DNA of 64,000 bases. Source: Fomitopsis serialis. Its lineage: Eukaryota > Basidiomycota > Agaricomycetes > Polyporales > Fomitopsidaceae. The stretch is taken from assembly GCF_022376445.1 (NCBI RefSeq), contig NW_025954965.1:930001-994000 (forward strand), written 5' to 3'. The notes beneath the pieces are model-generated. The model was not told where the DNA came from, did no database searches, and was given only the letters and a program-made list of their open reading frames with translations. The position numbers and the translations under genes are program-made. Shown in pieces: positions 26,763 through 38,891 of this stretch; within the stretch, counting starts at the first letter, position 1; every line of letters begins with the position of its first letter.

Positions 26763-27327
26763 ATGCTCTCTCGCGGGCTCCGTCCTCAAACCCGACGACT
26801 CCATGCCACACTTGTCCGCGGGCACCTCATAGGCCCCTCCGACCCCGTCTCGAACCTCCGGCCGGTCATCTACGACGATGCGGTGCCCGAATTGCGCACG
26901 GACGTCACGCACCCGTACTCGCTGAGGGAGTTCGCGGGCGACACGCAGGAGTACCAGTGGAAGATGCAGCGGCAGCAGCTCGACGCATATAATCACCTCT
27001 TCTGGACCGACGTAAGTCCCTTCCCCGTCCAACTCCACCTTTATATTTACCGCCTGGATGCAGAGCAACTTACGCTTCGCAGCGGCGAAGCGCGCGTTCC
27101 TCGACAGCCTCCCGGAGTCGTACGCCGCGGAAGATCGCGAGTTCGCGCTGTCGGGGTTTTACAGGCGGTGGGCGGAGCAGGAGACGGTGCGCCAGAGCGC
27201 GTACAGCGCGGAGTGGCGCCGGCGCAACTGGGCGAGCGTCCTCCTCGGCGCGCGGCTTGCGTACGAGCGGGTGATGGCGAGGGTCGAGCACCCGTTCGGA
27301 AGCGGGAAGCCAGACAGAGAAGAGTAA
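26763..27327 (+). CDS. COA8: COA8/APOPT1 family mitochondrial protein, cytochrome c oxidase assembly
   Basis: COA8 helps cytochrome c oxidase assembly or stability in the mitochondrial matrix. The ATG at 26763 begins MLSRGLRPQTRRLHATLVRG, a typical presequence. The same frame stays open upstream but has no better start. The family core is clear: HPYSLREF, YQWKMQRQQLDAYNHLFWTD, a 51-bp intron, then SNLRFAAAKRAFLDSLP, FYRRWAEQE and EWRRRNWASVLLGARL. The stop is at 27327. The protein is about 170 residues, normal for the family. Its 3' end lies 87 bp from the convergent NUP133 stop. Confidence 0.9.
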
Positions 27328-27414
27328 TATTGCATTTTGTACGGAGGCCAGATCCTTTTACAGACACCACAGTATAGGCACCGAATGAAATGAGACTACG
27401 GCTACAAGTCAAAT

Positions 27415-30400
27415 TTACACCGCGCCCGCATCCTCCGCAACGAGCTCCCTCATACTCTGATACATCCCCTCCAAGCCGAGCACCGCCAGGTATTCCCGCT
27501 CCCTCATACAGTCCCCCGCGACCGCCTCCACCTCGTCGGGCGACATGCCCGGCCACCGGAGCGCGATCTCCGCGGCGTCGGGCACCGCGAGCGCGTCCGC
27601 GGGCGACGAGACGTAGCCCGGCGGCGCGTGCGGCGCGAGCAGCGTCGCCTGGAGCGCGACGTAGAGCGCGGTGCTCCGGAAGCGCGCGTTGAGCTCCGCG
27701 TCGGTCATGTTGGCGGTTTGTCGGATGGACTCCCAGCTGGAGAGAGCGGGAGGCGTGAGAGTGGCGTGAGGGAAGGTTGGCGGCGACTTACTCGTCGTGT
27801 ATGTAGATGCGCCTCCAGACGGTCCGGAAGGCGGATATTCTCCTTGCGTCGGGGATGTTCTATATGACATGATCAGTAGTGTCTCAGCACATGTAACAGG
27901 GACCGCTCACTTGGGCGCGGGCCAAGAGCTGGAGAGCGGTCGCAAAATCCTCCGGGCTGGACGCGTTGTCCTTCAGGCTGAGGACATCAGCCATGTCCTC
28001 CGGAGATAACGCTTTGCCCTGCAACAATTGGCGAACGAGCTGACGGAAATCTGGGCGAGCCGCATCAGTACAAAGGACAGACACAGAATCCGCTCTGCGG
28101 ACGTACATTTTGTAATGCCGCGCGATCGAACAGCTTCGATACCTTCGCTTGCGTGATTGTCTCGATTTGCGTCTCCAGCGGCTGCCTACCGCGGAGAGAC
28201 GCGAGGGCCGACTTGAGGTCCTCTAGCAGTGTTTCGTGCACGCTCACGAAGTCGAGGCCGTCATGGAAAGCTGAGGGCGAGTCAGCGACGGCTTCGGACA
28301 ATGATGGACGTACCATCCAGGACGTCTTGATTGACGACGCCGTTTTCCTCGTGCAGTTGCGCGAGCTGTGAGAGCTTGCCGATGCTGAGCACGAGCTGTG
28401 GGACACGCCAGTCAGTGTCATACTGCGCAGACACGTTAGGGGTTCGCACATGCTTGACCTCCAGCTCGCTTGCATGGCCTGCCACATGAAGCAGCGCATC
28501 TGATGCGGGGCCATAGCGGGCCCGTCCAAGATCATTGATCCAAGAGATGTCTGGCTGTGGATGCTCGGCGAAGAACTCATCAAGGTATTGATCGTGCTCC
28601 TGCGCGAACAGCGTCCGTAATTCTCCTGGAGAAGTGCCATACTCAGCAGAGTTGTTAGTTCGGAACCAATGACCGTACCGTGCTCGATATACCACCGATA
28701 GAGCTCGTCCGTGAAGTCTTGTCTGAATTTGTCCACATACGACTGGATGCGTGCCGCGTTAGGGTTGTCTTGCGGGGGGTACACAGTATCCTTGTTGCAC
28801 AGGACGCGAGGCTCCGGAAGTCCCGGTATTGCTCAGCCAGGTGCAAGGCATGGGTTGCAAATCCGTTCCGCCCTAGTCGAATAGCCGGTGAGCATTTCAA
28901 CGACGTGCGTACGGTCGGTGGAGCGCCTTACGTAGTGTCTCAAGTATCGCAGGCCGCAATTGTCGGAACTTATCCTCGACGTCCTGTTGTCGCTGATCTG
29001 CCTCCGCGATTACGTCGTGCGCAAGGGGGCTGTCAAGGTGTCAGTCAGGGATTCCTATCGGGCCGCAAGACATGGAACGGACCTTTTGAGCCAATCAAGG
29101 TGTTCTTGTATGCAAGTGAAGAGCAAGGAACCTAGCTCAGGGAGCTGCGACCTCGGTCGACTCCTCGACTCCGCAGCATCCGGATCTGCAGTCGGTGTCT
29201 CGACGAGCTTCTCCGTCGTGCCAAACAGTTCCGCCACGATGTTGCATGTCGTAAGGTGGCTCGTCCACGGATCGATGAGTGGGTACTCAAGGCCGTAGAC
29301 ACCCTTATTCAGGTCTCGGTGATCAAGGGCTGACTGGATGATCGTCTACTCCTTGCGATCAGCGACGCAATTGGGTCCATGGAGGTAAGACTTGCCAGGA
29401 CAATCTCATTTGCCTGCCAGATGTCGTCGGGTAGGCTTCTGGGGTGCTCGCGCGACGCCTGCCGGACGATCTCCAAGACATGAGGCAGCAGGCTGCCGAT
29501 GTCCTGGATTTTCAGTCTGAAGAAGGCCCTGACGAAGTCCTCATGGTAGCCCTCGCCCACGGCCACCATAAAGGCGTACACGGCATCATACAATACTGTG
29601 CGAGCGTGATCCGACCTAGAAGCACATCAGAATATTTCTTCGTCGTAGAATGGCAGCAAGCCTTACCCGATGAAGTCGGCATGGCGAGACCACAGCTGAC
29701 GTGCGGCGTAAAGCTTTTCGTCGTTGGTGGCCAGCTTCTGTCGGCTACGCTGGGACATCTAGAACCGACATTTGCCCATGAGAGCATGATGCGGTTTCTG
29801 ACGGGGGTCGTTACCTTTGTCAAGACACCATTTTCATTGATGAAGCGGATGAGGAATTGTAGCCTCTCTTTGCGGCTAACCATCTGCGCCTGCGAGTCAT
29901 GGTTGGGCCGCACAATCTCTCCATCTAAGGGCCGAATAGAGCACTCAGTTTATATGACAAATTGCGCATACGGGCAATCGAACCTGATTCCAGTACCGCT
30001 TGACTAAGCTGCTCGGCTCCAGACATTAAAGCATCTGCGTCAATCTCAGGCGGAAAACTGAAGTGGAGAGGATTCTAGGAATGATGATGAGAAATAGACA
30101 TGGATGATCAATGTACGGGCTCACCTCCGGATGGGATCCATATAGTATTGCTTGTGTCATCGTAGACTTGATCAGGTCGGCCCGGCCCGTCCTGTAGCAA
30201 GGGTGTTAGGTGGGGAATCTGAAGAGTTGGCGATATCGAAATTACTGAGGGTCGAACCGGGCCACACGATCCATATTGACGTAGGCTTTCATCAAGGTCG
30301 CAGCAGTAAGCAACAGCAATTCACTCTCTCTCTCAATTACTCCGACGCCTAGGGTACGATCGGTAGCAGACTTCAGCATAAGTCTGTCCATATACTCCTT

Positions 30401-32059
30401 GTCTGGTGGGCGTTAGATCGAACGCAAGACAGGTGGTGTATAGAATTACCTATTGCACAGATGGTCACTGCGTCGCCGAACTGGATGGCAAAGACTTCTC
30501 CATTCAGGACGCGCTGCAATCGAGGATGCATGGGAGCGCCAGAGGTTGAGATCTGCGAAAATCTGTCAGTTGCAACTCGCGTGGTAACAAGACAATGCGA
30601 ACACTCTGGTATGGTACAGCCCGTACTGCCTTTACTTCGAATCCCTCCGACGTGCTGTGCAATCGAACAATGGCGTAGATGCGCCGAGGGTTGTTACCCA
30701 CATCCATTGCAGTAGGATCCTCTTCACCCGCATAAGAAATCAGGACAATCAGATCATGCGAGCTGAATCATGGTCAGTACTCAAATTTAGTACGTTAAAA
30801 CCAGCAACATACCCATCCAACTTCATGTCCAATAGCTCGAGGTTTAGTTCTGCATCGTCCAGGGGAGCTGACGGGAATGCCTGCCTGATGGCGGTACCGG
30901 TGATGCCGGACACGTCTTCCTCAAGCAGTAATTCTTCCCAGCCCTCAAAAGACATAGTCCACCTCTGGATTCGTAAGTCAACAATTGCCCAGATATCTTG
31001 TCCCGTGCCGTCCGCTGTCCCCTCTCCAAGGGCGACGCTGTTTACATATCCTGGCCGAGGGATTAGCTTGGGCGCCGACCAAAGCCCAGGGATCATGCGT
31101 GTAAGCGAGAGGCCAGTTTGACGGCGGCCAAACTGGTGAAGGGTGAGACTGTGGCCACCGCCACTAGCGGTCAGTGTGAGACGCCAGAGTTTGCCGAAGG
31201 AAGTAGAGACAAGATATGTGTGCGGCTGCGTGCAAGTTATGAGCCCAGGCATCGACCCGGGACTAGATGGAGACGTACGTCGGCACGCGTCAGGGCGGTC
31301 ACTGTCTCACCATCCTCCATTTCGACTACAGAAAACGCGAAGTTATCTCCGCCAGCCAGGCCCATACCGAGACCATCCCAAAATCGTACTTGACCTCTCG
31401 GAGAGATGATAATCAGCCCGGGCTCGCGAGACGGGCCATGAGGAACGAGAACATGGAAGGGAGTATCCATGGGGTCGCTCGTGCCACTTGTAGGACAGAG
31501 AAAGATGTAACATGTCGGTGTGCCAGTCAAAGCCTTTGCTTCCTTGAGCACATGAAGTACATAACGCATGATCAAGAACATACCTGAGCATACTTCCAGA
31601 CAAAACATGTTTCCTCTGAAGAGACTACCGCATATCCGGTTAACGGGTCGACGGTTCCGGTGTAGACGTCCCGGAGGAAGTCTGCCATGCATCAAACCCC
31701 TCAGTGTGCAGAGATGGCTACCATTGTCATGACTTACCTGCTGTTTTCAGCACTTGCTTCACCTCCACCGGGAGATGAGAGTAGAAGGTGGCGGTTAGCT
31801 CCGGCGACTTTGCGAAGATAGTCTCGGGCTTCAATCCACGAATCTCCGTCTCATCGTCGAGATCCATGCCTGACTGATCAGACTCGTCATCCCTGACGGA
31901 AGACAGGTGGTCTTGTTGACGAGCTGCATAGGGAGTGGCGAGCCGAGAAGGCCCTGGCGTTTGGCTTGCTCGTCTTCTCCTGACGGGCGGGGACTGGCGC
32001 GTAGGCGTGTGTCTCGCGACAGTGCGGCGAGGCGCGGGCGAAGAAGCAAAGCTTGCCAT
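27415..32059 (-). CDS. NUP133: Nucleoporin Nup133
   Basis: Nup133 is a scaffold subunit of the Y-complex (Nup84/Nup107 complex) of the nuclear pore. The ATG at 32059 starts a disordered basic tail (MASFASSPAPRRTVARHTP). A beta-propeller region follows, with GYAVVSSEETCFVWKYAQ, VLVPHGPSREPGLIIISPRG and RFWDGLGMGLAGGDN. The C-terminal two thirds are helical (RNGFATHALHLAEQYRDFRS, YVDKFRQDFTDELYRWYIEH, ISWINDLGRARYGPASDALL, TITQAKVSKLFDRAALQN). It ends MRELVAEDAGAV at 27415. About a dozen introns are present. One frame break lies at 28797-28805, where SLA..LCNKDTVYPPQDN needs an extra C in a C-run. The start is shared with the divergent PRCC gene across only 159 bp. Confidence 0.88.
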
Positions 32060-32218
32060 CGCGTTGTGTTGTGTTGGCTTGAGAGCGCGTCGCAGAAGGC
32101 TGAAGCCACAGACTGGACGGAGCGCGTCGCAGACGCGTCGAACAACGCATTTCACGCGCTCGCCTCGAACGACGCCCATACTCGACTTCACCCTGACACT
32201 CACCACGAACTCACCATC
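32060..32218. promoter_or_regulatory. 159-bp bidirectional promoter of NUP133 and the PRCC-type gene
   Basis: This is a very short gap between two divergent ATGs. It has one ACGCGT at 32133-32138 and several CGCG steps, and no TATA box on either strand. Confidence 0.5.
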
Positions 32219-33627
32219 ATGCTCGGTGTCGAAGGCTACGGCAGTGACAGCGACAGCGACACCGAAGTAAAAGCACACAGTCTACAGTCAAGTCATCGCT
32301 GGCTGCATCGCTTCCCCCACCTGCTAAGAAGTCGTCGATCTCCCTTCCGCCGCCTTCGAAAAGCACCAATGCTGTTCCCTCGGGCTCAAAACCTGCAGGA
32401 GGCTTGTCGCTGCCTCCGCCTAAAGCCAAGCGGCCAAAGAAGATAGCCATCGGTTTGCCAGATCTACCTCCAGAAGGTGACAAGAACGACGACGACGGGC
32501 CGCCTGCGAAGAAGGCCCGTATAGAGCCTGGCGCACGCACATCAGGATTGCTCTCCATGTTGCCGGCTCCGAAGAACAAGGCGCCTGTTCTTGCTGCTCC
32601 GGAACGTGTGCTTGGTGCGGGGCGCGGCCCTGGTCTTGTGTTCAATACAGGACCAGCTAGGTCGTCCAAGTCGGCCTTGTGGAGGATGTGCCAGACGATG
32701 ACCAATACGACCAGGATGAGTCTACGGACGCACCAGAAGCACCAGAGGCATCTAAGGCGCCGTCTTCCCTACCGTTTCTGCCTCCATCACTTGTGAAAGG
32801 GAAAGCTAACGTGTCCGTGGAAGAGAAGGCCGAGCGACCTAGGGCTGTCCGCTCTGTCATTTCGGCACCGGCTGTCGACTTCTTCTCGTTAGGTATGCTC
32901 CGTCCTCGGCGAGCATAGTATCCATTATTCATCTGATGATAGGTTCGTCCAGCATATCCAGTGCTCCATCTGCCGTCAAAGCACCACCTTCCATGCCTGC
33001 ATCCTCCCCACCGAAACTGCCCCTCATTCCGGGTGTCTCCTCCGCTCCCAAGATAGAGGACTTCGTCCCTCCCGAACCCACACCTCAAGATTCATATCCC
33101 GGCTACTACATGCTACCCACAGGTGCCTGGGCTGCCTATGATCCCGACTACTACCGCAAGTTCTACGACAAATGGAAGAAAGATTACGACAATCATGTGC
33201 GTGCGCTGGAGAAGGGCGCAGGAAAGGGCTTCGAGAATCTGGAGACGGCGGGTGTACAGGAGGTCAGCGCGATCTCGGAGATGGAGAGGGCGAAGAAGAG
33301 ATTCAGGATAGGGAAGAGAAGAAGGCACTGACGACAGGAGGCGCGGACGTGCCTGTTGCACCGAAGATGAACATCAAGGTAACATTTTACCCCGCGCTTC
33401 GTATGAAGGATGTACTGATAGCTATGTAGGGTGCCGCTCTTGGTGGCAGAGCCCGAACTCGACATCAATTGTCTACACTGCTCACGGAGGCTTACCAAAA
33501 CCGGGAGGCATTGGAAGAGCAGATTGCTCAGGGTCGGCGGAACCGAAAAGAGGCCGGCAACAAGTACGGTGCGTTACTCCAACCTTTAGACGTCCTTGTT
33601 TACTGACACCCCCAACTAGGCTTCTGA
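32219..33627 (+). CDS. PRCC C-terminal-domain protein (splicing/mitotic checkpoint-associated family)
   Basis: Human PRCC is a nuclear protein linked to pre-mRNA splicing and mitotic checkpoint control; the fungal role is inferred. The ATG at 32219 gives MLGVEGYGSDSDSDTE, the acidic N terminus typical of the family. Long Pro/Lys-rich, NLS-like stretches follow (KAKRPKKIAIGLPDLPPEG), then EDFVPPEPTPQDSYPGYYML and YRKFYDKWKKDYDNHV. The diagnostic C terminus is GRARTRHQLSTLLTEAYQNR, with the final codons KYGF split by an intron and a stop at 33627. Three one-base losses break the frame: in an A-run at about 32268, at 32682 and at about 33297. Confidence 0.85.
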
Positions 33628-33789
33628 GACGATTGTTCAACTCATTGTACTAGTGTCTCGTTCATTCTGCTTTTCGTGGACCATGAAAAATGCTTCCATA
33701 TACGTGACACCGGAGGCCTAGGATCGTATCATAGTGTAGAAATACAGACACAAGATGGACAACGTAAACCAGTCTGAGTATAATACAGA

Positions 33790-34452
<663 letters not shown>

Positions 34453-34827
34453 TGCTGTTGTCTACGCAACTGAAGTCAGCACGAATCCAAGAGGAAGCAG
34501 AACGAAAGGCGTACTCAGAGTCAAGAGGGGAGAAGTGCGAGAGATGGTGGTGGAGAGCGGGCAAGAGATGTTGGAAGGCCGTCGCGGCGCGTCGAAGCCT
34601 TTTAAACACCAGTATACACACATCACGTGATAACGCGTTCAACAAGATCTACAGCCACATTCGCGTCTGCACGTGATCGTGTCTCATTCAACGCGCCTCT
34701 GACGGGCGATCAACCGATCGACAGGCCTGCGGGTCCCTCCACACTCTCCGGGACGCTCAGCAACAACACGGGACACTCCTCTACTCATACACAATGTTAC
34801 AGATGCCCCAAATACTGTGCTCACACA
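34453..34827. promoter_or_regulatory. H2B upstream region
   Basis: This is 375 bp between H2B and the 3' end of the HTD2-like gene, both on the minus strand. It contains the palindrome ATCACGTGAT (34622-34631) directly followed by AACGCGTT (34633-34640), and another CACGTG near 34671. A TTTAAA lies at about 34600. ACGCGT is the binding core of MBF-type G1/S factors in yeasts, so S-phase expression is a reasonable inference. Confidence 0.5.
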
Positions 34828-35570
34828 CTACAACTGGATCCGGCCAAGCATGCCTACTGCCTTTGTCTCAGCATCCTCCGCCCAAACCTGCACCACACCA
34901 CTGCCCTTGTGCTCTTTGCCACATATTGCGACTCTTCGATTCACTACGAGCGGGTTCACGGCGCGGTACTCGAAGGATTTGACTGGAGTAGAGGGATAGT
35001 GCATCGAGAATGCTTCAAGGAGCATGAGCGCAGTAAGTGGCCCGTGTACGAGTCGCTCTTCGACCAGGTCAGTACTGTCCAGGGCACGGATGCTGTGCTC
35101 CGAGCTCACCAGGGTATCCCTCCGTCGCGGCGTACTCACGGTCCAGATGGATGAAATGCCCATTGAAAGTTAGGGCGGAGAACCGAAACAGAGTAGTGGC
35201 ACTGGGTAGGTATTCAAACCGGTAGTCAGGGCCCGCAGGTATGCCGCCAACTGTCGTGGTATCCATGACCACTCAATCAACGACGACTGAAATACAAAGC
35301 AGGTGCCGTTACGCACCTGTCCTGACTCGCCCATTACCCGGGGCAGCGAGGTAGACGTGCGAGCGTTCCTCCTCGATGGCGGCATGCTGCGCGTGTTTCC
35401 TCCGATATTGGATTTTCTGCTTGACGAATACCACCGGTGAGCTTTCTGTTCGGTGTCGAGGAGATCCACCGGTCCAGCGCCGCCATGCTTTCGCCGCTGT
35501 CTGCCCATGAGGAGTTGTAGCGGCGCGCGCAGGTCGATGGCAAGCGGCTTAGCAGTGTCGACCTATAATG
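34828..35570 (-). CDS. HTD2: HTD2-like 3-hydroxyacyl-thioester dehydratase, 5' part unresolved
   Basis: HTD2 is the dehydratase of mitochondrial type II fatty-acid synthesis. The conserved C-terminal hot-dog half is clear: SPVVFVKQKIQYRR, EEERSHVYLAAP, a short intron, PDYRFEYLPSATTLFRFSAL, TFNGHFIHLDREYA and GYPGELG, then after an intron HGPLTALMLLEAFSMHYP and FEYRAVNPLVVNRR. The stop is at 34828. The N-terminal half is not found as a clean frame. AALDRWISSTPNRKL (about 35480) resembles a family N terminus but lies almost directly before the C-terminal half, in another frame. I could not locate the usual RRMWAGG-type segment with confidence. Either the middle is missing or indels hide it up to about 36130. 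The 5' boundary given here is only nominal. Confidence 0.62.
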
Positions 35571-36886
35571 GATGTTGACCGCGCGATGGGCCGTCCTGGG
35601 TCCGACGCCATACATTGCGCCGCAGACTGGCTGTATATTGGAAGTACTGTCAACAACTACCTTGTGTGAGCGATAATTACACATTCGCAACTGACCAGAT
35701 ACTATCCCTGGGGCTTCCAGACAGGTATTATGACTGATTGTAACGGTTGGCAACTCCGAGGCTGCAGGACAGTCAAAGCTGCGTACGGTAATGTTGCAAA
35801 CAGCGATCGTACCAATGGCCGTGATGGGCAGACCTCCTGCCACGTGCAGGCATCGGCCGACCCAGAGCGTCGTGCCCAACGGCGCGCTCGGCGCTCGCTA
35901 CTCGCCGCCTGGTCGACGTGTCATCCCGAATATCCCGTAAGTTCAGTCATCCTCCGGTGGAATTGGTCGCTGTGGTCCGGTGGCGTTGCGCTCCATGATG
36001 GATCCCAAGGATCTCATCTGGGCGATGGGGTGGTGACGCAGGTTGAGTCCTTCACGGAAACAAATCGTCGGGTGCGTCCGAGTGCACGTCCATCACCAAG
36101 AAACGCCTGGGGGTCTAATATAGTCTGCAGCTGAGAGCCACGGTGAGTCAACGTGTTTTCGTGCGTGTTGGATGACTCTTAGGATGACAATTACTGTGGT
36201 GTCCATGTGCAGGACGCAGACAATTGACAATTGTTGGTTGACACTTGCGCGCACGCAGCGTGCTGGGAGACGCGCGACGGACGCGAGTGGCGACGCGTCG
36301 ACGGGGCGATCTGGCTTGCCGGCGGGTCGGGGGAAGACGCGTGACTCATCAGGATGTGACGACGGAGCGGGCCAAATGTGAGTGCGCCGCTTTCTCCAGA
36401 TTCTCCAAAATCTCTTCTCTTCTCGCGACCGCGTCACGGTCTCGCGAGTCGTATAAGCCGCGTCCGCACGCGACCGCTCGACAGAAACCACGCTGTTCCC
36501 CGCCCCGCACAGCCCTGACCACTGTTGGCAACCGAGCTGGTCGTTCCTCGCAGGTTCCTCCCACCGATCGTGCGCGCGCATCGCAGCCATCTCATCGGCC
36601 CTCTGGCGGGTGTTCCGTTCACACGCCTAATTGAGGTCGCCACAACCGCGTCTGGCAGATCCGCACCGCTTGGCCGGCGCGCGGCTCTCTCGGCCCCTCT
36701 TTAGGGTCGCTGTCTCTGGCTGCCCTCTTCCCCATTGTCCCCCTCCAACGCGCCCTGGCCAATGTCACACCTTTCCCTCTAATATCTCCCCATATAACTG
36801 CAACGATCTCTTCCTCTGTATCCTTAGCCCCCGCACCGCTTCATCGCCTGTACGACCCGCCTCGTCGCCCTGCCGCCGTCTTAGTC
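35571..36886. other. Long region without a supported gene, upstream of the SP/TP-rich gene
   Basis: About 1.3 kb. It may include the missing 5' part of the HTD2-like gene (up to about 36130), but no frame convinces. The right part is promoter-like: two ACGCGT elements (36293-36298 and 36337-36342), a TGACTCA site overlapping the second (36342-36348), and a long C/T-rich tract from about 36690 to the ATG at 36887. Confidence 0.4.
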
Positions 36887-37702
36887 ATGGCCACCCCCAT
36901 CGTCTCGCCCCAGCCGCGTCCCGCCTTCAACCCGCGGCTGCTCTCCTCATCGCGTCGACCAGCAACCCCGTCTGCCCATCCGCAACAGAACGTGGTGAGT
37001 AGCATCCTCTGACGCGTTCTCCTCCACCCATCGACTTATCGCGCCCTCCTCAGCGCGCTCTTCCGCAACGGCGTCTCTTCAGCCCTCCTCGACTCTCGAC
37101 TCCCCTTGATCTCTTCGATCCCCGCGCCAACAAGTCTCCGGTAAGATTCGGCACTCCTTGGCGCGCGTTGTTGTCCGCTGACACGGACCCAGGTGTCCAA
37201 ATCGACACCGTCATGTAGCGCGACCGCGAAGAGACGTCGGAACATCACATTCAACACCGTCCGCTCTCCTCGACGCCGCCATTGCATGCGGACCGAGTGC
37301 CCGATGTCTCCCCTACCAGGGCCTGCCTTCTTCGACCACATCCCATGGATCTCGCAGCTCGAGAAGACGCCTACGCTACCCATGGACATCGCGGACCTCC
37401 CCGTGCCAGAGAGCGACTGTATGCGCACAACACCGCCGTGCACCGGTCCTGTGCGCACGCGCAGGACATCGTTGCGGTCGAACCCTCTTGGGCACTCGCC
37501 CAACAGGTCTCCTGACTACGCACCTCCTGACCTACACGAGCTGCCCCTATACGCGTTGCTACCTCCCGATCGATTGCCGTCAACGCCCCGCACACCCGTC
37601 CGGGCGGCCTTCGATCCATCCGATGTTCGCTTCTGTGGTCTCCACCCTACCCTCGACCAATACGACGACAGCTGGCGACCATCTCACGCGCTTTCTCCGT
37701 GA
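36887..37702 (+). CDS. Unknown SP/TP-rich basic protein
   Basis: I do not recognise a family. The ATG at 36887 gives MATPIVSPQPRPAFNPRLL. Two introns with clean borders lead to RALPQRRLFSPPRLSTPLDL, FDPRANKSP and VSKSTPSCSATAKRRRNITF. The third exon runs to the stop at 37702. The protein is about 230 residues, disordered and basic, with a likely nuclear localisation signal (AKRRR). At least a dozen Ser-Pro/Thr-Pro pairs are present, two of them full CDK-type sites (RSPRRR, TPVR). It has no signal peptide or membrane span. A bias toward CDK sites, together with ACGCGT elements upstream and in intron 1 (37012-37017), suggests a cell-cycle role, which is inference. The last 60 codons look less constrained, so the true end could differ. 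Confidence 0.6.
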
Positions 37703-38682
37703 ACATCCGGACGATTCGATTAACGTCGCGACGCTTTCCACACTACCGCTTAATTCCATTTACGCCTGCACGCCATCTTAATCTTAAGTCTCTCGTATTC
37801 GCCGCGTATCTTCACGTCTCTGGCCATCCACCGCAGCTGCTCATCGCCAGATGACTTACGATCTTACTTGCTCACCGATCCACACATATTCAAACAGCCA
37901 ACATACGCATACAAGCCGTCGATCTAATCCCTTGGCTCTCTTGTTCGCCTCTAGCCATGGCCTCGCCTATTCGACCTATCCGTGCTGCCTCCCAAGCTTG
38001 GCAGTACTTGATTTATTGTTTTTGCTTTCGTCTTCTCTCCACCAAGAATCTGCCATCGATATCCTCCGTCGGATTGAGGCCGACGTCGTTCTTGCGATAT
38101 CGCTCGCTCGATTCTTGGATGCCCCCTTCGCTTCATATCTTTTGACTCTACGTGCTAGTCCCCGAGTCGATGTAACACCACGATTGTGTCCCGTTCATGC
38201 TGTCCGATGCGTATTGTTATTCTAGTTACAGTCTCGCCCGGTCTCGCTAGCCCCCCGCTCACGTTGCCTCGTGTTCGTGTTGTACAGAAACTGTTTTACG
38301 CCTACTGATACTGTTCCCTTTCCTCGTTGCCTCTGAAGCCTGTTACGATGTCAATGGACGCGCCGTCGAAATACGTACTCTCTCCGCATACATAGCTCTG
38401 CTTTATACTTACTGTGCCCGGCACTGCTCCGGATGTACTTGTATGGCTTGTGTACGCATATCACGAACCACGCTCGGATGAGTACATGTGAACCCAATAT
38501 TTATTATTTGTGCGAGCGGAGAGTACTGTGCAGCACACCACTTTGAGGTATAGGTATGAGAACATCCCTTGCTGTACCAGAGCCCGCGAATGCAGCTCGG
38601 CTCAGAGTCTCGCCACTTACTGGGTGGCATACTCGCGTCATTGTGGTGAGCCTCGACTGAGGCGGCGACCCAGGCCACAGCA

Positions 38683-38699
38683 TGACTCTGGTCGAGTCA
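38683..38699. promoter_or_regulatory. Inverted pair of GCN4/CPC1-type TGACTC sites
   Basis: TGACTC at 38683-38688 faces GAGTCA at 38694-38699, separated by five bases, 193-209 bp upstream of the PSAT start. TGACTC is the core of general amino-acid control sites in fungi. Confidence 0.6.
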
Positions 38700-38830
38700 C
38701 AGCCAGACCAGAACTTAGCGACATACCCTGCCGGCAGCTCTCATCAACGCAGTCGTACTACCTTTGAGACACGAAGCCTTCTAACGCCCGGCTGGTGCTG
38801 TACGGTGGAGTCTATTAGTTGGTGCGTCCC

Positions 38831-38837
38831 TATAAAT
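38831..38837 (+). promoter_or_regulatory. TATA box of the PSAT gene
   Basis: TATAAAT lies 61 bp before the ATG, followed by a C/T-rich likely initiator region. Confidence 0.65.
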
Positions 38838-38891
38838 CTCTTCTCCCCATCGTCGCCTACCCTCAATTATCTCTCTTTACAGCAGAACACC

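Larger units (their letters stand above)
37703..38891. other. Long intergenic region with the PSAT promoter at its right end
   Basis: About 1.2 kb with no supported gene. The left 700 bp is T/C-rich on the plus strand and probably 3' UTR. The right 250 bp carries an inverted TGACTC pair and a TATA box ahead of the PSAT start (separate entries). Confidence 0.45.

Noticed and set aside
31907..32446. A 179-codon plus-strand frame across the NUP133/PRCC divergent starts
   Set aside because: It overlaps the NUP133 N terminus and the PRCC start in the wrong frame and has Arg-rich composition typical of a shadow frame.
34627..35154. A 175-codon plus-strand frame opposite the HTD2-like gene
   Set aside because: The minus strand carries recognisable HTD2 sequence. 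The plus frame shows no family motif and starts inside the H2B promoter.
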